A DNA stretch of 64,000 bases. Origin: Plectrocnemia conspersa (Eukaryota > Arthropoda > Insecta > Trichoptera > Polycentropodidae). This document shows positions 1 to 12,397 of this stretch, one piece after another. Location of the stretch: positions 186,001 to 250,000 of the forward strand of contig VTFK01000226.1 of assembly GCA_009617715.1 (NCBI GenBank), read 5' to 3'. The first letter of the stretch is position 1. Each line of letters begins with the position of its first letter. The notes beneath the pieces are model-generated. The model had not been told where the DNA came from and ran no database searches. It worked only from the letters and a program-made list of their open reading frames with translations. The position numbers and the translations under genes were made by a program.

Positions 1-225
1 TTTTATTATACAATCAAGTACTTTTAACACGTCAACAACTAGTGAATTTTTATCGAGAGATAGATAAGAATTAGCAAACATATGTTTTTTTCATGAAATT
101 TTTAAATAATTTGCAGACTATGATTTTTGTTATATTCAAGTTCACAGTAGGATTAAATTACATTATTAAGATAAAGATCACTGCTATCTTAAAGGACAGT
201 TTGTAATACAGAACTGAAGTTTTGT

Positions 226-350
226 AAGGTGACCAGATTTTGAAAATGTCAATGGAGGACACTAAAAAAAGGTCGTTTCGGAAATTTTTGTTCATTTAGG
301 GACATTCATTTTTGTTTAAGGAGGACGTCTGGAGCCACCTTGAGTTTTAA
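226..350 (+). repeat. GTAAGGTGACCAG repeat, copy 1
   Basis: Starts GTAAGGTGACCAGATTTTG and shares this head, the segment around TTTAGTTCATTTAG and the tail AAGGAGGACG with 1987-2210. This is a diverged dispersed repeat of unknown class; similar GGTGACCA ends occur in hAT-like MITEs. The rest of 1-725 is AT-rich sequence without recognisable features. Confidence 0.55.
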
Positions 351-725
351 AACAATCTGAAACCTAAAAAGGGCCATTCACGTTAGAACCATCGCATGGA
401 CCGCCTCATGCATTTCGGTTGTATGCAACAAGTTCGTTGGTGAATGCTTTGGTCCCAAAGCGGACCATAAGATCAAGATCATGTCGTTGGTCCTTTGAAA
501 GAGTGATCGAACCGTGCGCCACGATGGTCTAACCGACAGTTCAGAATAACCGTTATTTTTAGTTAGGAACGCATCTTAACAAATAATTAAGATATTACAA
601 TGTAACGATCGTCATGAATCCAACAAGAATCTGACCTGATGTTTAGCTGTCAAAAATAGTTTTAAAAACGTTCTTCTTAATTTATTTGGACGAAACACAT
701 ACTATGCTGACCATAGTGATTTGTT

Positions 726-1290
726 CAGGGCTGTGAAGTCGTTGGAAATTTTTCCAAACTCAGAATTCAACTTTTTCGCAAGGTCCGACTCCGACTCCGA
801 ATTTAAAAATTTCGATAAAATAATCTTAAAATATTAAATTTATTTTTAATTATTTTATTAATTTATTTTCATATAAATAACAACAAATAAGAAATAAATA
901 AAAATAATTAGTAATTTTTCTATACATATTGGAAATGTTGTCGAGTTCTGAATTTTTATGACAGAATGTGATTAGCGGACTAGGTGTGAAACTGAAAGTA
1001 ATTAGTAAATATTTCTAATATGTCAAATGTAAAAATGACTTGGATGTCATTCGCTTGGATTAGTGCCGCGCCATCGTATGTGTCTACGTGTCACCACGCC
1101 GGCCGGTGGCCGGTCGGCTTTTGCTGTGCGTAATAACTTTTGTTTACTTCCTATTATCGACTTCAAACGCATGACGAACAATTAAAAAATATTGGTCTAG
1201 GTTTGAGTCGAGTCGAAGTCGGTCGATTTTTTACGACTCCAACTCCGCTTTAAATGCTCCGAATCCACCGACTCCGACTGCACAGTGCTA
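726..1290. mobile_element. hAT-like MITE, CAGGGCTGTG ends (diverged)
   Basis: The left end is CAGGGCTGTGAAGTCG and the right end CCGACTCCGACTGCACAG followed by TGCTA, an imperfect inverted repeat rich in GACTCCG units. The flanks GATTTGTT and GATCTTTT could be a decayed 8 bp duplication (6 of 8 match). It is the same family as 7491-7772. The interior is AT-rich, with no transposase frame. Confidence 0.65.
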
Positions 1291-1377
1291 GATCTTTTAT
1301 ACTGTAAAGAGAATCATGGGATTCAATCTTTTTTTATATTTAAAGCTTAATGATACTGTGGGAGTCTAGATTTGTTA

Positions 1378-1837
1378 TGGCCAAAACTTGTCGGCAGTTG
1401 AGTAGCACTGACGTGACGGTTATTCTCTCGACTGGCAATCTTCAGGCAATTCGGACGCGCACCGCCGTGCGCGCGCCCCGTACTTTGTGAACCATGTAAA
1501 CAAACCGTTAATCATCAATAAAATACTGCTGCAACGGCTCAATCTGTGTCTAACTGCCACCAGTCACCACCCCCGCCGCCCAAATTACGTTAAAATTTTA
1601 AAAAATAATTGGTAAATTACTAAAAAATTATGTTTCCACACGTTTAATGACGGAGGTGACGGGTGGCAATTAGACACAGATTAAGTCGTTGCAGTAGTAT
1701 TTTTTATTGAGAGTTAATGAAGTTTACATGGTTATTTATACAATTAACGGGACGCGGGGCCCGCAACCGCGCCGAAGGTTACTAGTCGAAAGAGTCCGTC
1801 ACGCCAGTGTTATCAGAGTGCCGGCAAGTTTTGGCCA
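1378..1837. mobile_element. Foldback MITE, TGGCCAAAACTTG ends, TA duplication
   Basis: A 460 bp element that is essentially one long imperfect palindrome. The first ~220 bp pair with the last ~200 bp; shared segments include TGGCCAAAACTTG, ACCATGTAAAC, ACTGCAACG and TCTGTGTCTAA. It is flanked by TA on both sides, the target duplication typical of Tc1/mariner-type elements. It has no coding potential. Confidence 0.8.
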
Positions 1838-1986
1838 TAATAAACTTGAATAAATACATATATACATATAAATAGGTCCTCTATACCACATATATTAAAA
1901 TATGACTTTCCGTTGTATTTTTTTATTATTTAAAATACTTATTATTTATTATTTATGTATTTTACACATCATATAAATATATATGT

Positions 1987-2260
1987 AAGGTGACCAGCTT
2001 TTGAAAATATCAAAGCAGCACATTCAAAATAAAAAGGCAGTCTCAAAAATTTTGGTTTGCGAAGGACAAATTGCTGCGGTAACTAAAAATTAATGTCATT
2101 TCCGAAATTTTAGTTCATTTAGCGATGCTGCGGGAGCTAAAAAAATGGTCACTTCAGATGTACGAGTTTTGTTCAAGGAGGACGAAGAAGGAAAAAGAAA
2201 TACATAATGAGGACAAAAAAGGGCAAAATTTTTGAGGAGTACAATCCTTTTTAAAGGAGC
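1987..2260 (+). repeat. GTAAGGTGACCAG repeat, copy 2
   Basis: Diverged second copy of the repeat at 226-350, longer through internal duplication-like segments with CCGAAATTTTAGTTCATTTAG and TTCAAGGAGGACG. Reading frames within it are broken. Confidence 0.5.
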
Positions 2261-2380
2261 ATCTTAATTTATGGTACTTGTTAGTTAGCACGGTGTAACA
2301 CTTAAAAACTACCAATTTCATACGACATATTGTGACATTCAAGCGTGGTGTATATGTGTGTGAGTGTGCACGCATATCTT

Positions 2381-2474
2381 ACGGTTGCGAAAGTGTATTT
2401 GCTGTTCAAACACAAACCTAGCCTAAACTCTTATAATGGTTAATTTGGTTATGTTACGTTTGGGTTTGAACAGC
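2381..2474. repeat. CAGTTGCG-family inverted repeat, copy 1
   Basis: Short palindromic element. TTGCTGTTCAAACACAAACC on the left pairs with GGGTTTGAACAGC on the right. Other copies lie at 26867-26992, 27370-27432, 51530-51576 and 57473-57520. It is probably a very small MITE. Confidence 0.6.
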
Positions 2475-3449
2475 TCAGGAAACTCAGTGGTGATTTATTT
2501 GTATTCTATATAATACATTCATATGCACGCGAACGATACCGATGTGGAGAGCACAGCTGGTATTTTCAGCATTGCGCCGTGCTAATTAACAAGCACCTTT
2601 CATTCTGTAAAAATCTACAATTTAGTTTTCCAAAAACTCGAATTCTTGTGAAATTCTAATATGTCTAACTACCAGTTTATTGTATTTAAAATGTATTGTG
2701 ATCCATTAAATACCTAGCTGGAATATGTTTTCTTATTACCAAAATATTTACCTCCTAATATACAATTAAAAAAATGCTAATGTCTTTTTTTTAATTGCTT
2801 AAAATAATTTGCATATCATTTTAATTTTTACTATATATAATTACGCAATCTACAGACTGATTTTAGTAATGCATATTTGTGAGCATTATTTGATTACCCC
2901 GTTTTTAACATTACAGTTGCTAGACAAATACTCGCACCTGTCATGTTAGAACTGAAGACTTTAATAATTAAAAGGTTGTGCGATTGTAGTCATCTGCATA
3001 TACATACAGTAACGTTTAGGGGGCTTATTTAGATGTATTTACTTATGTATATTATTGTTAAAACTTAGCGACACTCTGGTAACACTGGCATAATGGATTC
3101 TCTCGATAAATAACCTCTCGTCAGTTCGCACGCCGTTGCAGGCCCTCGCCCCGTCTTATTATTAACTATGTAAGCAACCTCAAATTTATTAAATGCTTTG
3201 TTCAATATTACCCCAATTGTGCTTTTTGCTGATTCTGTTCTAGTATTACATGCATGTAATTTAGGTTCACTTGTTTTATTTCTTATTGCCGCTGACATTA
3301 AAGCAGTGGTGTTGTTTTAAAAAGTAAGTATCAAAACGCTACTCCCCTTTACAGTAATTAATGATATTTCAGTTTCTGTAAGCCTGGAGACAATTACTCT
3401 TATTATTTTGTGCAGTATGCTGTTTATTAGTAACTGACAGCAAATTAAA
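2475..3449. other. AT-rich stretch, nothing recognised
   Basis: No repeats shared with the rest of the window and no plausible coding frame. A 77-codon - strand frame at 3065-3298 has no family resemblance. Confidence 0.5.
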
Positions 3450-3640
3450 AAAATAAAATGAACGCAGGGGTGGCAGCACTGTGGACTCGTGTACGTCTGC
3501 CGGTGAATGTCATCCGCGTGCGTTGGTAGTCCTGCGAGCGCGCGATCGTCGCTGTCGCTGTCGCCGCCGCCCGCGCCCGCGCCAGACGACTTCACATCCT
3601 TCGATTTGTCCGTGAGTCTATCGTTGTTTTATTCATTTCA
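3430..3640 (-). other. CpG-rich island with a protein-like - strand frame (candidate exon)
   Basis: The GC content rises sharply here. On the - strand an open frame reads DKSKDVKSSGAGAGGG then DSDSDDRALAGLPTHADD, and continues to about 3465 before becoming AT-rich and hydrophobic. The Gly/Asp/Ser-rich composition looks more like an exon than chance. However, an in-frame TAA lies upstream (about 3633) with no ATG, and the acceptor ag available just after it has no pyrimidine tract. I do not recognise the protein. An untranslated promoter island is the main alternative. Confidence 0.22.
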
Positions 3641-6600
3641 GTAACGTATTTCTGAACCCTCTTGAAGTGCACGCCCCGCTCCTTCGCCCTTTGCAACAAT
3701 TCCACTTTGACAACTGATACACCTCAACCGCCAGCGACACTTTTTCGACTCCGATACCAATCTAACCGAAAAACATCACAAACAATGCCCTCGTTTGCGT
3801 CTGACAAACTCAAAATTACAATCTTATACCGCTTTTTGAAATATTTCATTGAAATTTTTCGGCAATACTACATAACCTATATTCATTGAAAGATTCCATT
3901 TGACAGTTATGTTTTTCGATTAAATACGCTTGTTTCTATTTGTAGAGCAAAATTCACGATTAATTTAATATAAATATACCGATCGTTACAAAATTAATAA
4001 AAATATTATTTTATACACATAATTAAGAATTTTTGGTGTACATATAGTTTGTTTAGGTTCACTTATTATTATATGCTATAAGCCCAAATGATTGTATTTT
4101 TCTCTCCAATCAATATATACGTACTCGTCTTCTTATATTTACCTAACTATCATTAAATTGTCTCTATTTCTAGTATTACATCTATAATTGTACAATAATT
4201 TAAGTGGTTATTTTTTTGCTAATATTTTTGATTATATAATTATAATGATGCTTATTGAGTGGATTATCATAAGTTGTTTTATCAGCGTAGGATATCAAAG
4301 TAGAATAATATTATGCAGTATTTACGTATTTTTAAATTTTAATTAACGTTTCACATGAGTAGAAATAAATAAACATAAAATATGCGATAATTAGAATAGA
4401 AATATATAAATAAATCACATTCTTTCGGATAATCATAACTGACAAGAAATGATGAGTATTAAATTGGCTAGTGATGTTCTGGCCCCTGGTCTAAAAACTT
4501 AAGAGGCATTCAGAAGCAGTTGATAGACGATATTTTGTCAAAGATAATGTTTTCCTATACATATTGTTCCAAAAAATAAAACATTTTCCGTCCACATTTT
4601 TTAAAATATTTTGAATGAATGTGAAGAAATAAATAAACACAGTCGTCTTATTGATTTTTATTGGTACTCATAGATAACACAATAGAAGATCAGTATATAA
4701 AGTATTTTTAAAAGTACCTGAATGTAAGGAATATCGCTTAAACCCTTCGTGTTGTTTGAAACACGAAATATTCATAAAAAGTCAAATGGATAATTGGTCA
4801 TAAATTTCAGCAATTCGAATCCTTCTTGTTTAATATATTTCCCAAAAAATACATGAATACAACAATATATTCAATGTCTTAAAAGATAATGTTCTGACTT
4901 TTGAACCCTTGGATTTTTTCGTAAAATTTGCAAACATGTATTAACATTCAACAATATATTACAGCAATAAAGCATTCAGTTTGTGTAAATAAATAAATAT
5001 ATTGTTTTGTAGATTCAGATTATCAACTTTCTAGTATAAAATTATTTTAAGAAATGAGCGAAGTCATAAAATTTTATGCATATTCCAATTCTACTTGCAC
5101 CATAAAGCAACGGATTTTAAAACGAGCCACCAAGGGATCATAAACCGAATATCAGAATAGTAACAGGAATTTGTTTAAAACAAATGGCTTTTTATGCAAT
5201 AATGAATTCCAGAGATAGACAGAGAAACACTTGTGTTAATTGTCAACAAAGAATTCGACTCATAAAAGGAACATAATTACATATAATTGAAAAATGTTTA
5301 TTTGCAATAAAATAAACGGAAATTTTCCGTTAGCATTTAATCATCGGTAATTGTTCTTTTGAAATGTGGAAGACGACGGATGGAGATGTTTGAATTCATT
5401 CCTCAAACATAATCATATATATGTTGAAACATGACTGAAACGCAAACTTCCGTCTTCACTTTAAATTCCGAGTCCACTGCCAGTGGAGCTCACAAAATTG
5501 TAACCCAATAATCCGGTCCGAGCTTAGACCCTCAGGCTAACACCATTTAGTCCAGACTTTGGCTGCTAAGAAACTTTTCCACTTCAATCGTAAGACTAGT
5601 CTAACTCAGCCGTCAACTTGAGTCTAGAGAAGACATGGGTACTCTAAAATTCACGTTGCACATTGAAACAGCACTAAGCTCTTGAATATTTTCAGGTATT
5701 AAAAATACCTATTGCTGCTCCTATCGCTTTTCGTTGAGTCGGTTTCGATGGTGGCTTTTTTATAATTTTCATTTTTTTCTCAAAAGTTGCTTGTACATGA
5801 TTCTTAGTTGGCAATGGAAATTTTTTAGAGGATAAATAAGTTTTATAGAAATGTAGTAAATACATGTTAGAATATTTATCAGTATATAATAGTTCTCCAT
5901 ACACATATTCTTCTGTAGTAATACCCTTTATTATAACCAAGGTGAATATGTGTCTATATGAAGTAGTGTATTACTGAAACACTTAACCGTTTACTATAAA
6001 AATCAGAACTTTGGTAGATGTCAACTACTGATGTATTTTATATTTTTTAATAATTACATTTGTTATGTTTATCAAGTTATAAAAAAACACTTATTGAATA
6101 TTTTATGGTTATAAATAGTAATTATTGTATTTTATGTTATCTAGAGATTGTGTACTTAGACATTCAATTTTATGGTGTTTCAACACTCAACTATTAAGGC
6201 TTTTAAAATAATTGCAAGCATCTATTTAGATAAGAATAGTTCTGCTTTGGTAAAATATTATTAAGAAATATTTTTCCTTAAGTTCATTATTTAATTCAAA
6301 AACATTAATATTCTGTAAATGGTGTGTGTTAAAGTAATTCAAAGTAACTAATACTTATACCAGTAAGCAAACCAAATTTTAGATTTTTTACTGATGCTTA
6401 GATTATAATAGCTTAATGTGCTCTAATTTTTTATACATATTATATTGACATTATCTCAGAGAGCGCCTTTAAAAATTGTGCAAGTAAGCATAGCGGAAAA
6501 GTCAAAGAAAATGTAGTTCTCACCATTTCTATACAAAAAGAATATATAAAACCACTTATGCATTATTACGAGGTAATTTCAAAAGCAATAGAAATGTACT

Positions 6601-7480
6601 GCAGTAATAAGCCATATATTTGTTTATATTGTGTTTTGTTGATTTTTACAATATTTATTTTTAAGAAAACATTAATGTCTTGTTCTCACTCCATTAACAA
6701 TACCAGAGCTTTCTATGTTCCACTCATCAGTTTATATGTGCACTATATTCGGAACATCAAGTTTTAAATAAATTGTGCATGCCGATGTATATTCTTATAT
6801 GTTTCTCATCATACCTATACCAAAAAAGTAATTTTATTGTAAATAATACATTAATGTGATACATAATAGATATATTTGTCATGTACTTAAAAACATGACG
6901 TTGAATATGAATATTTTTCATATTCAGTAAATGTTTAAATAAAAAGAAATAAAAATAATCGTTCTTTGAAATCAATTCTATCAAAAGGATAATGTATATG
7001 TAGGCTTATATATAAAATACCAATTTAGATTATATTAACATTATCATTCTAACTGATAACGTTATCCATTGAACCGCCTACACAATACAAAACAATCGTT
7101 AATATCAAATTGCAAGTGTTGTGATAAAATTAGTAACAACACCATGTCCTTCTAATTTTTAATCTGATATTCAGTTATGGTAAATCAATATATGTATATA
7201 CAATATTAATATTAGTTATAGCGGTGTATTAAACCACCATGTCTTTAAATGGTTCATCTGAATAATAAGGTCAAATGTCTTTTATCATACTCTTCATATG
7301 AATTAACTACAAGAGGAAGATTGGTTGTTCAAGGGTATGTCTTCCTGTGCTTGATAGTACTTATGTTTGCTTATTTTACCTAATATATTTATAAATTAGA
7401 TTATAAAATATGCATTTATTTGTGTATTAAATCTGAATGTGAGAAATATTACAATACATTATTTGACATTTTTTGATTAA
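3641..7480. other. AT-rich stretch, nothing recognised
   Basis: About 3.8 kb of AT-rich sequence. The short frames do not resemble known families. A - strand frame of 82 codons at 5692-5940, with a basic C-terminus, is the only one with unusual composition, and I cannot identify it. No repeat family of this window was found here. Confidence 0.45.
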
Positions 7481-7490
7481 GTATTATAAT

Positions 7491-7772
7491 CAGGGCTGTG
7501 GAGACGGAGTTGGAGTCGTGGAATCGTGGTGTTTTGGCCGGAGTCGTGAAAAATGAGCGACTCCGGCCATTTTTTTAAATTAAGAAATTTATGAAATTTT
7601 AATTCCGTAATAATGAATGTGTAGCGTATGCATATTAAACGTGTAGAGAACACCAAAAATACCTGATAAAATTAAACTTTTTTTTTGAGTCAGAGTCGGA
7701 GTCAAAGTGGAGTCGTGTTGTTGGTAAATATCGAAATCGGAGTCGTATTTTTTTAACGACTCCACAGCAATG
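7491..7772. mobile_element. hAT-like MITE, CAGGGCTGTGGA ends, perfect 8 bp duplication
   Basis: A 282 bp element starting CAGGGCTGTGGAGACGG and ending CGACTCCACAGCAATG. It is bounded by ATTATAAT at 7483-7490 and again at 7773-7780, a perfect 8 bp target duplication as expected for hAT transposition. The interior carries repeated GGAGTCG / CGACTCC units on both arms. It has no transposase and is related to 726-1290. Confidence 0.88.
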
Positions 7773-8339
7773 ATTATAATATATAATATATTGGTTGTGT
7801 TGAATATGTTCACATTAAAGTTTGGCCATAGGCTAATTCTTCAAAAATATATGTGGTTCTTAAAAAAATTTGTATATATGCTTGCCACCGTAAAACGTCG
7901 TTCAACGCGTTTTCATAATGTACTCTTAAATTTCCACCTTGTGATTAGTCGGTACCGGTATGAATAAGCACACAGGGCGGTTTTGTTTTTATGTTCTCTT
8001 ATCTTATCGCCCCTTTTACTATTATATAATTATATATTTATATTTATTATAATCCTTGTTTTGCTCTTACGTGTATTTTTTAATTTTATTTATTTGAAAA
8101 AATGGTAAATTTGTTATAATTTAATCCTGTTTTAGGCGATCACGTGTATTTGTTTTTGTGCACAGACTAGATTTTTTAATATGCACTAATCCCCAATTCA
8201 TTCTTGGACCACATGCAAAGGCTATTATTTTTAAAATTGCTTATACAAAAATAAGCATATATTTAAATGTACTTTAAAATGAATTTGTTATTTAGTTGTA
8301 CTAATAATTTATGACTACTCCGTTTCTTTTAAGAGAGTC

Positions 8340-8485
8340 ACTTAGAGGTCTATCCATTTCGTCATTATTCATAAGTGAAAAAGATATGACAACTTTACCC
8401 GAAAGTACAAGATGTGAATATACGTTCAATATACTTACCATTGCTCCTTTCTATATTTTAAATAAATTTAAAGAAATTAGAAATA
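8340..8485 (+). repeat. Dispersed repeat, uninterrupted copy
   Basis: Shares CTATCCATTTC with following text, and ATACGTTCAATATACTTA with following text, with the flanks of the TWA element at 21000-21946 (left part 20925-20999, right part 21953-22020). Here the two halves are only about 60 bp apart, so this is the empty-site version of that locus. The nature of the repeat is unknown. Confidence 0.65.
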
Positions 8486-9170
8486 TTTTTTTATGTTGAA
8501 ATAGTGAGTTACATATAGGCTATCAAAATCAATCTTTATCATTTAACAATTTAAAGACGTCCGTGCGCTGCGAGTGGCGGAATAACAATGAAGTAGTTGG
8601 AACGTATATGACAACTTTGCTTGGCGCAAGCGGATTGTGAAATATGAGATAAGCCTCAAAGTGACGTGTTAAATAAAACGAAGTATAGCTGATCACGAAA
8701 ACGCTTCTCATTCACCTTTCAATACAATTACTCGTTAGGTGTAAGTGGTCAATTTATTGTGAACGTTGTTTGTGAACGAAAGCAGAATGAAATATTAACT
8801 GGACGATTTGAAACAGTTTTTATAATTTACTACACTATAGTTTCGTTTGATTTGATGCTTTTAAACCATTTGAACCCCAAGCTCATGAGCAATTTTCTAT
8901 AAGGATATTTGTTTTAAAAAGCAATTTGCGCCAAGAAAGCAATATTTTAAATTAAAATCATTTTTTAGTAATTGGTAGTTTAGCTTCTGATAATTGCATA
9001 CACATTTTGTAGCAAATTCAGAGAAATAATGAAAACATCTTTTTGCATATGAAAATAATATAATAGGTTAAAACAATAAAAATCAATCTTAGAATTTGCA
9101 ACATTTCATAATCATCTTGCGTATTATAAAATCATGTTTTGTTGAGTCAAAAGTATCTTCATAGATTTTT
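8486..9170. other. AT-rich stretch, nothing recognised
   Basis: No gene, repeat family or long palindrome detected. Confidence 0.45.
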
Positions 9171-9176
9171 ATTTGC

Positions 9177-9280
9177 AGGCCGTTTACCGGCCTGTAGGGT
9201 AATGATAGATATTGAGGCCGGTAAACCAGCCATTCGGGTTTTATACACATTATCGCTTCTTCAGGCCGGTTTACCGGCCT
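9177..9280. repeat. Cluster of three AGGCCGGTAAACCGGCCT near-palindromes
   Basis: Three copies of an ~18 bp self-complementary motif lie at 9177-9193, 9215-9232 and 9263-9280 in otherwise AT-rich DNA. The third is a near-perfect palindrome (AGGCCGGTTTACCGGCCT). Copies are 38 and 48 bp apart. It could be a cluster of dimeric protein-binding sites or a remnant of a repeat. Confidence 0.75.
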
Positions 9281-10925
9281 ATATGGTTCAACGTGTTTAA
9301 TATAATTACGTATAATATTATAAATCGACTATATTTTCAATAATATTTCGGCGTATTTTTGTTCGAATTTTATTAATTACTTAGGATATGCATGTCATAT
9401 ATTATGATTTTATCGATAAAGTTTCGATTAGGTTTTAGAATGTCATATATTCAAAGAAGCAACTTTTATCTTAGATCTGAAAATCTTTTGATGTTTCTTT
9501 AATTAGTCATTTAGTCTTACGAAATATTGATTAAATCTTTAATTATTTTTTCAGAATTGAAGTATTCTCGAGAATTCTAATTTTAACCACAACTTATAAA
9601 AAGCACTTCATATTCAAGAATTTGAATACTTTCCGTTAACTGGGGCGAATTTCCCCATCTAAATGTGCTTCCAGTGGTCATCAGAACTTTGAAGCACTCC
9701 ACTCTTAAGATCCAATCTCGCTTCAGTTTTCAATATATTACCAATATTAAAATATTCGGTTTTGTGCCCTTTTTGACGCAACTACCTATAAAAATAATTC
9801 CACTCTTCGTACATTTTCACTGCACTCGTGGATCAGTTATATATGTAATATCTATTTTGAATCACTACAAATTTCGGACCGCAATTAAGGTAAATTAATG
9901 TAGTAAGGGACGTGTTTTCGAGGCATGTCAATTCTTGTCACTCGCTTTTGTCGATCGATTAAGTAGACAAATTACAAAGGCTATTCGGCGTAATCGAATA
10001 TCTTGAGTAGCGTCGTCGTGGCAGGTAAATTAGGTCAAGGAGAGTTTTATTGCAACGCATTGTCTCTTCCTAGCACCACTGTGACCGAGCGTTGTCGTGT
10101 AGAAATTTACCATTTTGAGCCCTTCATTTTTTTTACATGATCTAAGTCAATGCAAAATAGGCATATTTGCTTGCGATTGATGCAAATGACCAAAGCTATC
10201 TGAAAGGCTGAAAATTTGTTTCTCAACCGGCGTTGATAGGTTTATTCAATAAGATATGGGAAGCACTCGGTCGGGTATTTTTTTCATTGCTCAAATAGAC
10301 CCAAAGCGTAACTCGACCGTGAGAAGGCGCCGCAGTGTGGGGGTTTCCAATTATCCGTTTTGAATACGGTTAAGGGCCGTTTCGTCACCTTTGCGACTAT
10401 TCTGTGTATAAAGAGGTTCAAAGGGGTTCCACGGCCCAATTGCTTTACTCTCGCTCGAGTTGTTCGGCACTGCACTTGTTGCTCGACAGGGCCGAATCGA
10501 CGGATTAGCGAGAATTAGGTCACCGTTGCAGAATTTTGTTGAAGGGTATTTTTTATATTTAGCTAGAGTTAGCGTTTGATACATCGATATCAAGCTGGTG
10601 TGTTTCAATTAGGAAATAATGCCTGGTAAACACTGGCATTGTGTTTGGAGATAGATGGACGCTTATATTAGTTTCGTATTTACATTTTGTTCTGGTTATT
10701 AACATTAAAAAAACATGTTATGTTGTATTTATATTGAGATTTTGATTATAATTGAAGCGTATGTCTGAGTACATAGGGCTCGAAAGGAATTGATGCATGA
10801 AATATTGTAAAACATAATCACTTATTAGTTGTATAATGCAGTGGTGTCAAATACATTTTAGGTAACACGCGAGAGATAAATCTGAAAAGCTGAAAATTAT
10901 ATTGAGGTGGCGAAAAAAACAGCAC
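9281..10925. other. Intergenic, nothing recognised
   Basis: AT-rich up to about 9900, then moderately GC-richer at 9900-10530. Overlapping short frames at 10284-10608 show no family similarity. Confidence 0.4.
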
Positions 10926-10929
10926 ATAA

Positions 10930-11405
10930 GTCATACACGTGGTTTTTAGGCGTTCAACGTTTCGGGTTTGTCGGCGTAGACAGGACTTTTAGCGTAACTA
11001 CAAAAAAATCCAACTGTGTTAAATTGCATGATCTTGGCGGCTACCAAAACGTGAAATAATGTGTCCTGAGAACTTTTCACACGAAATATCGTGTCTTCCA
11101 CATCAATATCTTCGATTTCGTATCAATAATAATCGGTTATCATGCGCATATAGCGCTCACCATTGACTTAAAGTCTGACCTTCATCGTTTTACTAAAAAG
11201 TAAGGCTCAATGACGCCGCCTGACCACAACACGTACCAAACATTTGCTCGTGATCACATGAGGATTTTCCTCACCCATATGCGGAAATTTGGCTTAATAA
11301 CATACCCAGAGAGGTGGAAATGTGCCTCATTAAAAAATCAACATCAACTTCCTGCTGCCCTAACACCCAATCTGCGTGAATTATTCGCTTTCTTTGGGCT
11401 TAAAT
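10930..11405 (-). pseudogene. IS630/Tc1/mariner transposase pseudogene, fragment 1
   Basis: On the - strand the frames spell the C-terminal half of an insect mariner-type DDE transposase in pieces. GYVIKPNFRIW-like residues are near 11300. PPRSCNLTQLDFF is near 11010-11045, matching the conserved PPRSCDLTPLDFFLWG block with the usual Asp replaced by Asn. YAKSPVYADKPETLNA is at about 10950-11000 and then a stop. Several frameshifts separate the blocks. The fragment ends abruptly a few bases from the TWA element at 11411. It is parallel to, but diverged from, the copy at 19630-20230. Confidence 0.85.
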
Positions 11406-11410
11406 TTATA

Positions 11411-12394
11411 CTTCCGAGTAGCAGCCACACAGCCACAAATTTCATATGCCGTCCGGACGGCGAGCGTGAATGACGTCGGCGCTGTGGCTGCTGGCATATT
11501 TGCGCGCGATCGAAAATGTGCCAAATAATAGCAATTTTTAAATTGTCATATTATTAAAATTACGCTACTGATAATTATAAAAAGTTTGTGTGGGCACTCA
11601 CCAATTCAATATCAGTGAAAACTTTTCGGTCATAAATATTCAATTTTCGTAAAATCTTTGTCGGCTTTTGCAAAATGACATAAGGCATAAAAATTATACT
11701 TCAGAATACGAACACCACATCTGTGACTATCCTAAAATTTGTCGCGATCGATTCTAAATGAAAATTCGTTATGGTGTGACATTTATATAAACCGATCTAG
11801 GAAAATACATAAGGATATTCGAAACGATTTTTTTTAACAAAATCAAGTACCACTAATTATTTTTTAATTATTTAATTTTATATGAAAAAAATATATGATA
11901 TAATAACTATATCTATTAGAAGAATATACTATCAAAAATATAATTAATCCCTTTTGGTGCCCTAAAATATTCAAAGATATCAGTAAGAGTGTTGAAGTCC
12001 CCGATAAGCATGTGGTATTATAACTTGACCACGTGACCACGATGCAGCGCTCGACGTGCGTGTTAACCATAGGACGCCTAAGCGCATACTGAAATTGAAC
12101 CGAGCCACGTTCTATCTCAGTTTGAAAACCATATCATCGCTCTCACTGTTGCCTTCACCGCTCCTCGAAAGAGCATCTGACTTCAATAACTTTGACTTCG
12201 GTACATTTCCCGGAAGCGCTCTCTTCGATCTAAATTACCCCCACTTTACCTTCCGTTCTCGGTAACCTCGGAGAACTTCTGAGAGATTTTAGAGCGGGCA
12301 GAACCGAACTCGACCGAAGTAACCACGAATTAACCCACTATATTCTCCGTCCTTGGCCAACTATGGCCTACTTCCAGAGAGTGTAGTGCAGGCA
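11411..12394 (+). mobile_element. TWA-flanked non-autonomous element, copy A (left-truncated)
   Basis: Matches copy D (51941-53010) from its CTTCCGATTAGCGGCC segment to the right terminus. The right end ...CCAGAGAGTGTAGTGCAGGCA is followed by TTA. The first ~70 bp of the element, including the left inverted repeat, are missing and replaced by the transposase pseudogene. It has no coding capacity. Confidence 0.88.
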
Positions 12395-12397
12395 TTA

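Noticed and set aside
5692..5940. 82-codon - strand frame with a Lys/Pro-rich end
   Set aside because: No recognisable family, no splice or promoter context, and AT-rich surroundings; not enough to call a gene.
9177..9280. CRISPR-like array of palindromic repeats
   Set aside because: Only three degenerate copies with uneven spacing in a eukaryotic genome and no associated genes.
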